From: Mobilicoccus caccae
GTDB taxonomy: Bacteria; Actinomycetota; Actinomycetes; Actinomycetales; Dermatophilaceae
Reading direction: 5' to 3'
NCBI RefSeq assembly: GCF_030161635.1
Contig: NZ_BSUO01000001.1
Location: 2,151,199 to 2,215,198 of the forward strand
Length of the DNA: 64,000 nucleotides
Shown here: positions 8,300 to 17,417 of the stretch, one piece after another
How positions within the stretch are numbered: the stretch's first letter is position 1
How the letters are laid out: each line of letters starts with the position of its first letter
Position numbers and translations under genes: made by a program
The notes under the pieces: model-generated
Database searches by the model: none
Told to the model about the DNA's origin: nothing
Seen by the model: the letters and a program-made list of their open reading frames with translations, nothing else

Positions 8300-8827
8300 T
8301 CAATACCCGCGCGAATGGTCGCGGTGACGCACGTACACCTGGCGTCGAACCTTGGCGATCACGGTGCCGTCGACGCCGACGATGTCGTTCTCGAGCCAGT
8401 GCAGCACCTTGGCCCCACCCTCGGCCTTCTGCCGGAGGTCGTCGAGAAGCTCGTCGGTGACGGCGAAGGTCGTGCGCACATCGGTGCGTCCCGGCGCGAC
8501 GAACTCGATCTCGGCGCGCTTGTCCCACACGACGTACTCATCGCCGAGGCAGCGCCCGATGAGAATCATCCAGAACGGGTCGGTCATCGAGAACAACGAC
8601 CCGCCGTAGAGGGTGCCGACGTAGTTGCGCGTCAGCGGGGTGAGCTTGAGTTCGACGGTCGCGCCGCGGAATCCACGTTCGATCTGCACGACGCGGATGC
8701 CCGCGAACCGAAAGGGCGGCCACAGGTTCATCGCCCGACGCAGCATGACGGGATCGGCACCGATCTCGCGCCACGTCGGCAGCGGCGGAAGGGTCGGCAG
8801 GGATCCGGTGAGGGGTCTTTTCGCCAC
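8300..8827 (-). CDS. DUF4442 hotdog-fold protein (possible thioesterase)
   Basis: A 175-residue protein matching the DUF4442 family. NLWPPFRFAGIRV, NYVGTLYGGSLFSMTDPF and VVWDKRAEIEF follow the family pattern in order. The fold is that of acyl-CoA thioesterases, and the upstream neighbour on the same strand is a long-chain acyl-CoA synthetase, so a role in fatty acyl metabolism is a reasonable inference. The start is GTG at 8827 behind GAAAGG. Confidence 0.8.
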   Translation of the reverse strand: MAKRPLTGSLPTLPPLPTWREIGADPVMLRRAMNLWPPFRFAGIRVVQIERGFRGATVELKLTPLTRNYVGTLYGGSLFSMTDPFWMILIGRCLGDEYVVWDKRAEIEFVAPGRTDVRTTFAVTDELLDDLRQKAEGGAKVLHWLENDIVGVDGTVIAKVRRQVYVRHRDHSRGY

Positions 8828-8909
8828 GTCGTGCCTTTCTCGCGCACCCAGGGAGGGGCCTGGGCGCCCGGCCGCGCCCGTCGGCGCGACCGGGCGGTGC
8901 CGGGATGCC

Positions 8910-10772
8910 TCAGCCCTGGTAGAGCCCGTCGATCTCGTCGGAGAACTTGTCGACCACGGCTCGTCGCCGCAGCTTGAGGCTGGGTGTCAGATCGCCCGAA
9001 TCGACCGTGAGGTCGTGGTCGAGGATCGTGAACCGCTTGATGGTCTCCCACCGGTTGAGCCCCTCGTTGAGCTCGTCGACGTACCGCTGGACCAGCGCGC
9101 GCACGGGCTCCGACCGCACGAGCTCGGGGTACTCCTGGCCGGCGTGGCCGTTCTCGGCCGCCCAGGCGTGGATGGCCTCGGGGTCGAGCGTGACGAGCGC
9201 GGCCGCGTAGTTGCGCTGGTTGCCCACCACGATGAACTGCCCGACGTAGGGGCACAGTCCCTTGAAGCGGGACTCGATGGTCGCCGGCGCGATGTACTTG
9301 CCGCCGGAGGTCTTGAACACGTCCTTCTTGCGATCGGTGATCCGGACGAACCCGTTGTCGTCGATCTCGGCGACGTCACCGGTGCGGAAGAACCCGTCCT
9401 CGGTGAACGCCTCGGCCGTGGCCTCGGGCGCCTGGTGGTAGCGGGACATGACGCCGGGGCCCTTGACGAGCAGTTCGCCGTCGGAGGCCAGCTTGGTCTC
9501 GGTGCCCGGCAGCGGCCACCCGATCGAGCCGTGCTGGTGCGCCCCGCGCCAGGGACGGTTGACGCAGGTGGCGGCGGAGGTCTCGGTGAGGCCGTAGCCC
9601 TCGAGGATCTGCATGCCGACGCCGGCGAACCACCACGACAGCTCGGGGTCGAGGCGCGCGGACCCGGAGATGAAGAACCTGACGCGGCCACCGAAGCGCT
9701 CGCGGATCTTGGCGAAGACGAGCTTGTCGGCGATCGCGTGCTGGGCCGACAGGGCCGGGCCGACGGGGACGTCCTTCTCGGCGGCCTCGGCCACCTTCTG
9801 ACCGACCCCGAACGCCCACGAGACGAGCTTGGCCTTGGCGCCCGTCGCCTCACCGAGGGTGGCGTTGACGGCGGCGTAGGCCTTCTCGAAGATGCGCGGG
9901 GCCGCGCCCATCCACGTCGGACGCACCACGGCCAGGTTGGGCACGATGCGGTCGATGCGGCCGTCGACGCAGGTCGGCGACCCCGTGGCCACGGCGATCA
10001 TGATGAGCACGTTGCCGAAGACGTGGGCCAGCGGCAGCCACAGGTATTGCAGGTCGTCCTCGGAGAGGATGTCGATGCCGGTCACCGCCACGCCCTCGTA
10101 GACCAGGGCATCGTGGGTGAGCTCGGCGCCCTTGGGGTTTCCGGTCGTTCCCGAGGTGTAGATGATCGTCGAGAGCGACTGCGGGGTGAGGGAATCCACC
10201 CGAGCGTCGACCAGACCCGGCTCGGCGTCCAGGCGCGCGCGGCCCCGTTCCACGAGGGAGTCCAGGGTGTGCACCCAGTCGTCGGAGTCGAGGTCGGTGA
10301 CCTCGGCCGGGTCGAAGACGACCACGGCGATCACGTCGGGCATCTCGTGGCGACGCACCCGCAGCTTCTCGACCTGGGAGGCGTCCTCGGCGAAGACGAT
10401 GCGGCTGCCGGAGTGTCCGACGATGTAGGAGACGGCCTCGGCGTTGCTCGTCGCGTACACCGTGGTCGTGGCGGCGCCGGCGAGCATGATGCCCCAGTTG
10501 GCCCACACCCACTCGATGCGCGTCGAAGACAGGATGGCGACCCGGTCGCCCACCTCGATGCCGAAGTCGACCAGACCGGCGGCCCAGGCGCTCACCTCGT
10601 CCCAGGTCTGGCGCCAGGTGCGGCGCTCGAGCTCCTCGCCGCGGAAATACTGGTACGCCTCGGAATCCGCTGACTTCTGCACCCGGTTGCGCAGCAGATG
10701 CCCGCACGAGGGCGGCCGATCGTCGATCACCGATCGCTCGACAGGCTCGTCCTTGACATTCTTGACCGTCAC
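8910..10772 (-). CDS. Long-chain acyl-CoA synthetase (AMP-binding, FadD15 type)
   Basis: A 620-residue adenylate-forming enzyme that should activate fatty acids to acyl-CoA. The AMP-binding motif TIIYTSGTTGNPKG is present, followed by GYGLTETSA and a C-terminal FRTGDVAEIDDNGFVRITDRKKD, all diagnostic of FadD15-like synthetases. I use the GTG at 10772 because a perfect GGAGGA lies six bases upstream; the frame is open further but without signals. A 94-base gap separates it from ribF upstream, so it probably has its own promoter. Confidence 0.9.
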   Translation of the reverse strand: MTVKNVKDEPVERSVIDDRPPSCGHLLRNRVQKSADSEAYQYFRGEELERRTWRQTWDEVSAWAAGLVDFGIEVGDRVAILSSTRIEWVWANWGIMLAGAATTTVYATSNAEAVSYIVGHSGSRIVFAEDASQVEKLRVRRHEMPDVIAVVVFDPAEVTDLDSDDWVHTLDSLVERGRARLDAEPGLVDARVDSLTPQSLSTIIYTSGTTGNPKGAELTHDALVYEGVAVTGIDILSEDDLQYLWLPLAHVFGNVLIMIAVATGSPTCVDGRIDRIVPNLAVVRPTWMGAAPRIFEKAYAAVNATLGEATGAKAKLVSWAFGVGQKVAEAAEKDVPVGPALSAQHAIADKLVFAKIRERFGGRVRFFISGSARLDPELSWWFAGVGMQILEGYGLTETSAATCVNRPWRGAHQHGSIGWPLPGTETKLASDGELLVKGPGVMSRYHQAPEATAEAFTEDGFFRTGDVAEIDDNGFVRITDRKKDVFKTSGGKYIAPATIESRFKGLCPYVGQFIVVGNQRNYAAALVTLDPEAIHAWAAENGHAGQEYPELVRSEPVRALVQRYVDELNEGLNRWETIKRFTILDHDLTVDSGDLTPSLKLRRRAVVDKFSDEIDGLYQG

Positions 10773-10865
10773 AGGGTCTCCTCCCCGGGCACCGGCGGCA
10801 CCTCGTCGTGTCGTCGCCCGATTCTCTCCCACGAGGCCGTGGGGGAAGCAGCCGATGCGTCTTTC

Positions 10866-11852
10866 CTACCGGCCGGTACGTTCGGCGCGACGAGCGGTCG
10901 TCAGGTCGCGTGCCTGGTCGACGTCCAGGCGCATCTGCTCGACGAGCTCCTCGACGGAGTCGAACCGCAGCATCGGGCGCAGGTGCTCGAGGAACTCCAC
11001 GGCCACCCGCTCGCCGTACAGATCGAGGTCGGTGCGGTCGAGAACGTAGGCCTCGACGGTGCGCCGGACGCCGTCGAAGGTGGGGTTGGTGCCCACCGAG
11101 ATGGCCGCGGGCAGCAGGTGGTCGGTGTGCCCCTCCGGCAGCGCGGGGCGCAGCAGCCAGCCGGCGTAGACGCCGTCGGCCGGTACCAGCCCGTCGCTGT
11201 CCTGAGCGAGATTGGCCGTGGGGTAACCGATCTCGCGGCCCCGGTGTTCGCCGTGGACGACGACGCCGCTGACGGCGTGGGCCCGGCCGAGCACCTGCGC
11301 CGCGGCCCCGACGTCACCTTCGTCGAGAAGCCGCCGCACCTGGCTGGAGGACCAGCGCCTCGGCGCCCCGCCGTCGGCGTCACCCTGGTCGCTGAGGGCC
11401 TCGACGTCGAACCCGAACTGCTCCCCGAGCTCGCACAAGGTGGCCACGTCGCCGGAGTTGCGCGCCCCGAACCGCGTGTCCTGCCCCACGACGACCGCCC
11501 GTGCGTGCAGGGCCGTGACGAAGACGTCCTCGACGAACCGCTCGGGTGACCACGTGGCGAGTTCGCGGGTGAACTCCATGACGAGCACGGCGTCGAGCCC
11601 GACCGATTCCAGCAGGTCGAGCCGCTGGTCGAGGGAGGCGATGAGTTCGGGCGCCCGCTCGGGGTACAACACCGCCAGCGGGTGCGGTTCGAACGTCACG
11701 GCGACCGCGGGGACACCCTCCTCGCGCGCCCGGTCCACGACCTGGGCGAGCACGGCGCGGTGTCCGCGGTGGACTCCGTCGAAGTTGCCGAGGGTGACGA
11801 CGCTGCCACTCAGGTCGTCGGGGATCTCGGTGAGGTCGGTCCATCGCTGCAC
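10866..11852 (-). CDS. ribF: Bifunctional riboflavin kinase/FAD synthetase
   Basis: Makes FMN and then FAD from riboflavin. The N-terminal FAD synthetase motif GNFDGVHRGH is at residues 22-31; the C-terminal kinase domain shows GREIGYPTANL and GVYAGWL. I choose the GTG at 11852 (VQRWTDL) over the GTG at 11861 because the family usually begins with a MQRW-like stretch, and TAGAGT ends exactly seven bases upstream. In many actinobacteria ribF directly follows truB; here about 5.6 kb of other genes separate them. Confidence 0.92.
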   Translation of the reverse strand: MQRWTDLTEIPDDLSGSVVTLGNFDGVHRGHRAVLAQVVDRAREEGVPAVAVTFEPHPLAVLYPERAPELIASLDQRLDLLESVGLDAVLVMEFTRELATWSPERFVEDVFVTALHARAVVVGQDTRFGARNSGDVATLCELGEQFGFDVEALSDQGDADGGAPRRWSSSQVRRLLDEGDVGAAAQVLGRAHAVSGVVVHGEHRGREIGYPTANLAQDSDGLVPADGVYAGWLLRPALPEGHTDHLLPAAISVGTNPTFDGVRRTVEAYVLDRTDLDLYGERVAVEFLEHLRPMLRFDSVEELVEQMRLDVDQARDLTTARRAERTGR

Positions 11853-11859
11853 GTCGCCC

Positions 11860-11865
11860 ACTCTA
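11860..11865 (-). promoter_or_regulatory. -10 element of ribF, probable leaderless start
   Basis: TAGAGT on the minus strand, seven bases before the GTG at 11852. It decides the start: the alternative GTG at 11861 would fall inside this hexamer. Confidence 0.5.
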
Positions 11866-11897
11866 ACGGCGGAACGGACACCCTCATCCCGGGCCGC

Positions 11898-12974
11898 TCA
11901 CGCCGGGTGTGGCCGAGCTGGTGCCGGCGTCTCTCGACGCAGATCCACGACCGTGACGCCGGCCGTCGTCGCCGCGCTGTCCATGGTGGCGAGCGCGGCT
12001 CCGGCGTCCTCCAGCCCGACGACCCGTCCCACGAGTGCGGCGAGGTCGACCCGGGAGGCGAGGTCGAGCATGGCCGGGTAGTCACGGGCCGCGAGGCCGT
12101 GGGTGCCGTGGATCGACAGCTCCCACGCGACGACCCGGTCCATGGCCAGGGCGGCTCCGGCGTGGTCACCGAGAAGCAGCCCGGCCTGCACGTGCCGGCC
12201 ACGGCGCCGCAGCGAGAGGACGGACTGCCGTGCCACCTGCGGGTGTCCGACCGCGTCGAGCGAGACGTGCACGCCACCGCCCGTCGCCTCGTGCACCCGC
12301 GCGGCGACCTCCTCGGCCGAGCATCCGGACGCGTCGATCACGTCCTCGGCGCCGAGGTTCGTCGCCAGGGTCAAGGCGGCCGGTGAGACGTCGACCGCCA
12401 CCACCCGCGCGCCCAGTTCGCGGGCGATGAGCAACGCCGACAACCCGACTCCGCCCATGCCGTGTACGGCCAATCGGTCCCCGGCCCGCAGGCCACCGTG
12501 GGCGGTGAGCGCCCGGTAGGCCGTGGCGAACCGGCATCCGAGCGCCGCGGCCGCGACGTCGTCGAGGGACTCCGGGACCGCCACGAGATTGGTGTCGGCC
12601 GCGTGGAGCGCGACGACCTCGGCGAACGAGCCGTGATCGGTGAAGCCGGGCTGCCGCTGGTCGGGACACACCTGCGCGTCGCCGGCGGCACACCACTCGC
12701 ACCGCCCGCAGCCGCACACGAACGGGACCGTGACCCGCTCGCCGCCCGACCAGCGGTTCACCCCGGCGCCGACCTCCTCGACCGTGCCGACGAGCTCGTG
12801 ACCGGGCACGTGCGGCAACCTCACCGGGTCGGCGCCCGTCCACGCGTGATGATCCGAACGGCACACGCCGGTGGCGCTCACCCGCACGGTGACTCCACCC
12901 GGAGGCGCTGCGGGAGCAGGGATCTCGCGTAGCTGCGGCGTCCGGCCGAAGGAGGAGTAGACGACGGCTCGCAT
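11898..12974 (-). CDS. Zinc-dependent alcohol dehydrogenase
   Basis: A 358-residue medium-chain dehydrogenase. Catalytic-zinc residues appear in GVCRSDHHAW and LPHVPGHELVGTVEEVG. The structural zinc site is CGCGRCEWCAAGDAQVC (C-x2-C-x2-C-x7-C). The NAD(P) site is GMGGVGLSA. It is closest to the broad alcohol/aldehyde dehydrogenase group; the substrate cannot be fixed. The ATG at 12974 follows AGAGGT and lies four bases after the stop of the ASCH gene, so the two are co-transcribed. Confidence 0.88.
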   Translation of the reverse strand: MRAVVYSSFGRTPQLREIPAPAAPPGGVTVRVSATGVCRSDHHAWTGADPVRLPHVPGHELVGTVEEVGAGVNRWSGGERVTVPFVCGCGRCEWCAAGDAQVCPDQRQPGFTDHGSFAEVVALHAADTNLVAVPESLDDVAAAALGCRFATAYRALTAHGGLRAGDRLAVHGMGGVGLSALLIARELGARVVAVDVSPAALTLATNLGAEDVIDASGCSAEEVAARVHEATGGGVHVSLDAVGHPQVARQSVLSLRRRGRHVQAGLLLGDHAGAALAMDRVVAWELSIHGTHGLAARDYPAMLDLASRVDLAALVGRVVGLEDAGAALATMDSAATTAGVTVVDLRRETPAPARPHPA

Positions 12975-12978
12975 GCGT

Positions 12979-13545
12979 CTACCTCTCGGCCCGCGTCGGC
13001 ACCAGCAGCTCGAAGCGTTCCAGCACGACCGGCATCTGCTCGGAGAAGCCTCGCCCGTGCTCGGCGTTCGCGCGGAAGAATCCCTCGTGGGCCTCCCGCC
13101 AGTACCGCAGGCTGAGGTCGCCCTCGCCCTCGGCGGCGGCGTGCTCGTCGTCGACCTCGTCGAACGGCACGATGCGCACGTCGGTGGTGGCGATGAGGGC
13201 CCGCGGGTGACCGGCCCCGTCGAGGACGATCGACAGGTCACCGGCTTCCGGCAGCGACTCGCCGACGGCCTCGTAGTCCCACAACGCACTCGAGGTGGCG
13301 TGCTTGCGCCCCGACAGGACCAGGTCGAGGAGCTCGTGGGCCTGCTCGGGCGTGGCGCCGAAGGACCAGGCGGGCGGCGGCAGCGATTCGGTCACCCCCG
13401 GGCCGAAGTATCCGGAGGCGGGGTTGAGCCGGGCGCGGATCCTCGCGTCCAGCCAGAACGCTTCGACCTCGGGATTCTCGGGGACGTCCGACTGCTCGGG
13501 ACGCGGTGCGCCCCGGCCCTGTTCGCTCGCTGGGTGCTCGCTCAT
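12979..13545 (-). CDS. ASCH domain protein
   Basis: A 188-residue protein with an ASCH fold, a PUA-like RNA or nucleotide-binding domain. The region LSGRKHATSSALWDYEAVGESLPEAGDLSIVLD matches the family pattern of a basic K-H-A-T segment followed by GD. A TAGAGT six bases before the ATG at 13545 suggests a leaderless mRNA. It heads a two-gene unit with the alcohol dehydrogenase and is divergent from the EamA gene. Function is unknown. Confidence 0.75.
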   Translation of the reverse strand: MSEHPASEQGRGAPRPEQSDVPENPEVEAFWLDARIRARLNPASGYFGPGVTESLPPPAWSFGATPEQAHELLDLVLSGRKHATSSALWDYEAVGESLPEAGDLSIVLDGAGHPRALIATTDVRIVPFDEVDDEHAAAEGEGDLSLRYWREAHEGFFRANAEHGRGFSEQMPVVLERFELLVPTRAER

Positions 13546-13551
13546 GGACCG

Positions 13552-13557
13552 ACTCTA
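13552..13557 (-). promoter_or_regulatory. -10 element of the ASCH-dehydrogenase unit
   Basis: TAGAGT on the minus strand, six bases before the ATG at 13545, with no ribosome site between. Confidence 0.5.
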
Positions 13558-13620
13558 CGAGCCCGGCTCGCGACCCGTAGGCTGCCCGGGTCGCGCGTCG
13601 GAATCGGGAGGGTGTTTCGG

Positions 13621-14463
13621 GTGGGTCCGCTGATCATGGCCCTGTCGTCGGCCGTCGCCTACGGGGCGAGTGACTTCCTCGGCGGACTCGCCTCCAGGCG
13701 GGTCGCCGTGCTGCGGGTGCTGATGGTGTCCTACCCCGTCTCCTCGCTGCTCGTGACGGTGGCGGCCTTCGTCGCCGGCGGGTCGGCCGACGTCGCCTCA
13801 CTCGTGTGGGGGGCGCTCTCGGGCATAGCGCTGGCCGTGGCCGCCTGGACGTTCTACCTCGCCCTCGCCGTCGGCCCCATCAGCGTGATCTCCCCCATCA
13901 CCGCCCTGCTCAGCGCCGCCGTACCCATGGGCGTCGGCCTGGCCCTCGGCGAACGTCCCGACGCCACCTCGATGCTCGGCGTCGGGCTGGCGCTGGTGGC
14001 GGTGGTGCTCGTCAGTCTGGCTCCGCACGCGGACACCAAGGCGACCCACCCGTTCACCCGTTTCGTCGCGCTGCTCACCGTCGGCGCCGGGCTGTCGTTC
14101 GCGTTCAGCTACGTGTTCACCGGTCAGATCGCCGAGGGGACGGGCCTGTGGCCGATCGTGGTGGCCCGCTGGACCGCCACCGTGGCGGTGTTCGCCGTGG
14201 CCGCCTCCCGCTCCAGCATGTCGCCCCCGCGGGGCGGGGCGCTCGTTCAGGCCGCGGCCATCGGTGTGCTCGACGCGATCGCCCACCTGACGATGCTGCT
14301 CGCGCTGCAGCAGGGACTGCTCTCCATCGGCAGCGTCGTCATCTCCCTGTTCCCGGCGGTGACCGTGATCCTCGCCGTCAGCGTCCTTCGCGAGAAGCTC
14401 ACGCGCACCCAGATCGGCGGACTCGCCCTCGGCGCGATCGCCATCGGCCTCATCGGCGCCTGA
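13621..14463 (+). CDS. EamA-family (drug/metabolite) transporter
   Basis: A 280-residue membrane protein with ten hydrophobic segments in two five-helix EamA repeats. SAVAYGASDFLGGLASRR opens the first, and SPITALLSAAVPMGVGLALGERP and FPAVTVILAVSVLREKLT are the usual ends of each repeat. The start is GTG at 13621, nine bases after GGGAGGG; the ATG at 13636 is an alternative. It likely exports or imports a small metabolite. It ends just before a hairpin at 14469-14504. Confidence 0.8.
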   Translation: MGPLIMALSSAVAYGASDFLGGLASRRVAVLRVLMVSYPVSSLLVTVAAFVAGGSADVASLVWGALSGIALAVAAWTFYLALAVGPISVISPITALLSAAVPMGVGLALGERPDATSMLGVGLALVAVVLVSLAPHADTKATHPFTRFVALLTVGAGLSFAFSYVFTGQIAEGTGLWPIVVARWTATVAVFAVAASRSSMSPPRGGALVQAAAIGVLDAIAHLTMLLALQQGLLSIGSVVISLFPAVTVILAVSVLREKLTRTQIGGLALGAIAIGLIGA

Positions 14464-14468
14464 CCTCC

Positions 14469-14504
14469 CGCCGAGACCGCCGTCTATAGGCGGCGGTTTC
14501 GGCG
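14469..14504. terminator. Hairpin of the GAGACCGCC family (copy 1), convergent terminator
   Basis: Arms 14469-14482 (CGCCGAGACCGCCG) and 14491-14504 pair over 14 bases with one G-T wobble and an 8-base loop. It lies between the convergent EamA and hydrolase genes. Two more copies with nearly identical arms but different loops lie at 48895 and 54469. Confidence 0.7.
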
Positions 14505-14522
14505 CGGAAGTGCGTCGGAGCC

Positions 14523-15410
14523 CTACGCGCCGGAGACCCGGCCGCGGATCTCGTCGGCGACGCGAGCCGGGTGTTTCTCCGGGAGCCAGTGGTCGGCGTC
14601 GAGTTCGACGAATCGGTAGTCGTCCTCGCAGTACAGGCCCGTGCGTTCGGCGGCGGCGCGTCCGAGGTAGGGGTCGCGGTTGCCCCACATGTATGTCGTG
14701 GGCACGGTGACCAGGGCTGCGGCCTCGCCCGGTCGCGCCTGCTCGCTCCCGTGGCTCGACGCGGCGGAAGCGTTCGGCCGTCTACGCCGGGAGCCGGCGA
14801 GCATGCCCCGGTACGGGCCGAGGGCGCCGGCCATCGCGGCGACCTCACCGAACCGCCGCCGGTAGAGCAGCTGGTGTTCCTCGGGCAGACCGAGGCCGCC
14901 GAGTCCACGCCGCCGCACCCCCGTGGCCAGCAGCCGCTCCGGCACGAATGGCACCTGCATCGCGAACATGTACCAACTCTTCAGCGCCTGGGTGGAGTGC
15001 CGCCCGGCCCACGTCATCGCGGCCGGGTGCGGCGTGGAGAGTGCGGTCAGGGACCGGATCCGCTCGGGATGGCGCAGCGCGGTCGCCCACGCGATGCCCC
15101 CTCCCCAGTCGTGACCGACCAGGTGCGCCGAGTCCAGACCGGCGGCGTCCAGGAGGGCGATCACGTCGCCGACGAGATGTTTCATGCGGTAGGCCTCGCG
15201 AGCGGCGGGGCGCGCGAGCGGCGCAGTGCCGCGGATGTCGGGGGCGAGGGTGCGCAGACCCGCCGCGTTGAGCCGCGGGGCCACGCCGGACCACGCGGCC
15301 GACGTCTGCGGAAAGCCATGCAGGAGCACGACGGTGGACTCCGGGCCCGCATCCTGCGGCCCGGCGTCCAGGACGGGAAAGGTGAGTTCACCACGACGGA
15401 ACTGGTCCAT
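14523..15410 (-). CDS. Alpha/beta hydrolase, epoxide hydrolase/dehalogenase type
   Basis: A 295-residue hydrolase. The oxyanion-hole motif HGFPQ and the nucleophile elbow GHDWGG indicate an Asp nucleophile, as in epoxide hydrolases and haloalkane dehalogenases and unlike esterases (Ser). The C-terminal ELDADHWLPEKHP supplies the catalytic His. The ATG at 15410 is preferred because GAGGAGGG lies directly upstream; a GTG at 15440 has no such site. It is divergent from the VOC gene at 15673. The substrate is unknown. Confidence 0.82.
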   Translation of the reverse strand: MDQFRRGELTFPVLDAGPQDAGPESTVVLLHGFPQTSAAWSGVAPRLNAAGLRTLAPDIRGTAPLARPAAREAYRMKHLVGDVIALLDAAGLDSAHLVGHDWGGGIAWATALRHPERIRSLTALSTPHPAAMTWAGRHSTQALKSWYMFAMQVPFVPERLLATGVRRRGLGGLGLPEEHQLLYRRRFGEVAAMAGALGPYRGMLAGSRRRRPNASAASSHGSEQARPGEAAALVTVPTTYMWGNRDPYLGRAAAERTGLYCEDDYRFVELDADHWLPEKHPARVADEIRGRVSGA

Positions 15411-15480
15411 GAGCCCTCCTCGGGTCTGTTGGTCCGCCACCTAACCAGGTCGGCGGCCGGACGGCGAGGGCTACGCGAGC

Positions 15481-15499
15481 CGTTTCATCACCTGAAACG
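15481..15499. promoter_or_regulatory. Small palindrome in a divergent promoter region
   Basis: CGTTTCA (15481-15487) and TGAAACG (15493-15499) are perfect 7-base inverted repeats around a 5-base centre, between the divergent hydrolase and VOC genes. An operator or a small hairpin are both possible. Confidence 0.35.
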
Positions 15500-15672
15500 A
15501 TCATTGTGGATGAGGCCCCTTGCTAGGGTTGGTGTGGGTTGACGTACCCGCCGCTCGCAGCTCCGGCATGGTGAACACGTCGCTTCGATTCGATCCGCGT
15601 GCGTCCTCTTTCGAGCACGGCGACTCTGGCAATGCGAGCACCAGGACGGCCGCTCGACATCCAGGAGCAACC

Positions 15673-16194
15673 GTGATCCCCCTCACCATCGACGAAGCCA
15701 AGACCCTCGCGCGAACGCTCCGCGACTCCCTGCCGAACGGCGTCGACCTGACCCACGGTCAGAGCCTCGACCTCCTGTCGCGGACCCTCGGTTTCGCTGA
15801 CTGGAACGAGCTTGCAGCACAGTACAAGCAGCCGAGCTTCGGTCCGGCGATGCCGGTCCTGCGTGTGTTCGACGTCGACCTTGCCCGCTCGTTCTACGTC
15901 GACGTTCTGGGATTCACGATCGACTTCGAGCACCAGTTCGAGCCCGGCCTGCCGACCTTCCTCGGACTCAGCCGCGGCGACACGTCGTTGGGGCTCAGCG
16001 AGCACCACGGGGACGGCACACCTGGTTCCGTTGTGTGGGTGCCGACTCGCAACCTGGACGACTACCGATCGCACGTGACGCGGGGTGCGGCAGGCAAGCT
16101 CCGGCCGGGCATCGACCGAGACGCACCCGGCGGGCCGACGATGACCATCAACGATCCATTCGGGAACGAGATTCGATTCTGCGAACCGGAGTAG
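15673..16194 (+). CDS. Glyoxalase/bleomycin-resistance (VOC) protein with N-terminal extension
   Basis: A 173-residue protein. The first 50 residues (TIDEAKTLARTLRDSLPNG...LDLLSRTLGFADWNEL) form a helical region found in a subgroup of VOC proteins. The VOC domain follows, with FYVDVLGFTIDFEH and GPTMTINDPFGNEIRFCE. The start is GTG at 15673 behind AGGAG at 15663-15667. The last strand motif DPFGNEIRF is the usual metal- or ligand-site end. Possible roles are antibiotic sequestration or an isomerase reaction; no context decides. Confidence 0.8.
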   Translation: MIPLTIDEAKTLARTLRDSLPNGVDLTHGQSLDLLSRTLGFADWNELAAQYKQPSFGPAMPVLRVFDVDLARSFYVDVLGFTIDFEHQFEPGLPTFLGLSRGDTSLGLSEHHGDGTPGSVVWVPTRNLDDYRSHVTRGAAGKLRPGIDRDAPGGPTMTINDPFGNEIRFCEPE

Positions 16195-16219
16195 GCGCAC
16201 CGGAAACGGTGGGAACCGA

Positions 16220-17364
16220 CTACTCCCGGCTCACTGTCAGGTCGGTCACGCTGATCCCGTACGCCGCCTCGAGGTGCGTCACCGGAGCGTCGAACTCGGA
16301 CGTGCGTGGGCGGCGGGTGCCTGCGAACCAGAACACCTCCAGGCGACGACGTGCTCCCGATCCCGGAATCCGCCACCACCCGGTCATCCGACCGTCGACG
16401 AGCAACGGGGCGAGGATCAGGCCGTTCGACTGGGTCCACAGCCTCCGGTAGTGGGCCGCGTCGACGAACCGCTCGCGCGCGGGCGGGTCGTACGCGCACA
16501 GCAGCGCGTCGAACTCCGGCAGGAGTCGCACACCGGGCAGCTCCCGCGGCTCGGGTCGGTCGCCGGCGAGGTCGTGATAGATGCGGCCGTCCGGGCCACT
16601 GCCTTCCCGCAGTTCGGGGGCGAGCCGGGTCAGTGCGGCATCGACCGCCCGCAACCCCACGCCCGACCACCAGGCCAGGTCGTGACGGCTCGCCGGACCG
16701 TGCGCGGTCAGATGACGACGGACCGCAGCATCGACGGCAGCCCCCGGGTCGGCCGACAACCGGTTGCGGTCCTCGGTGTCGTCCAGCACGGTCGATGCGG
16801 CGCGGTAGCCGGGAGCCCCTGGCCCTGCCAGCCCCCGGTGAGCGGTCGACGAAGCAGTCCGCCGTGGCCGAACGCGAAATAGCGTCCCGCCTGGTCATCA
16901 AGCCTCGGGGACGCCGACGGGTCGTGCGTCGAGATCCACGCCCGCAGATGCTCGGCCAGGTCCGTGGGGGTGCGCCACGCGTGGGCCGCGAACCGTTCGA
17001 TACCGGCCCACACGTCTTCGAGGGACGTGTCGACGAGACGCAGGGTCCGCGCCCAGAGCGCCCGCTGCCCGATCCGGGTGAGCGCGTCGAGCACGCGGTG
17101 GTCGGCCGGCGTGGAGGTGTGGACGGTGCCGCGGATGGTGCTGCCACGCACGATGGCGTGACGCTCGTAGGCCGCGCTGATGACTTCCAGTTCGACCCCC
17201 GGCAGTCGCGCCGCCAACGCCAGGTACGGCGACCTCGCCGTCTGGGCCTGGATCGGCCCGATCCGTCTCAGCATCTCGACGACGGACTCCTCGCCCTGTC
17301 CCGCGACCTGCGGGAAGTGGCGTGCGAGGGCCAGGCCGGCAAGTTCGTCCCACGAGTGGTCCAC
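16220..17364 (-). CDS. Winged-helix DNA-binding domain protein, frame broken once
   Basis: About 381 residues if one base is restored. The N-terminal half (ALARHFPQVAGQG, MLRRIGPIQAQTARSPYLALAAR, GTVHTSTPADHR) and the C-terminal half (RFVDAAHYRRLWTQSNGLILAPLLVDGRMTGWWR) together match the widespread actinobacterial winged-helix DNA-binding domain family, related to DNA-glycosylase AlkX-type proteins. The frame changes at the C4 run at 16816-16819; one more C gives continuous GGWQGQGAPGYRAAST. The GTG at 17364 is chosen because TACTGT ends seven bases upstream. The gene is probably intact in the organism. Confidence 0.75.
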
Positions 17365-17371
17365 GTGCGGC

Positions 17372-17377
17372 ACAGTA
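17372..17377 (-). promoter_or_regulatory. -10 element, winged-helix gene
   Basis: TACTGT on the minus strand, seven bases before the GTG at 17364; no ribosome site. Fits the leaderless pattern. Confidence 0.45.
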
Positions 17378-17417
17378 GCGGGCGCATCCGAGCGACGCAG
17401 ACGCCTTGGAGGGCTCG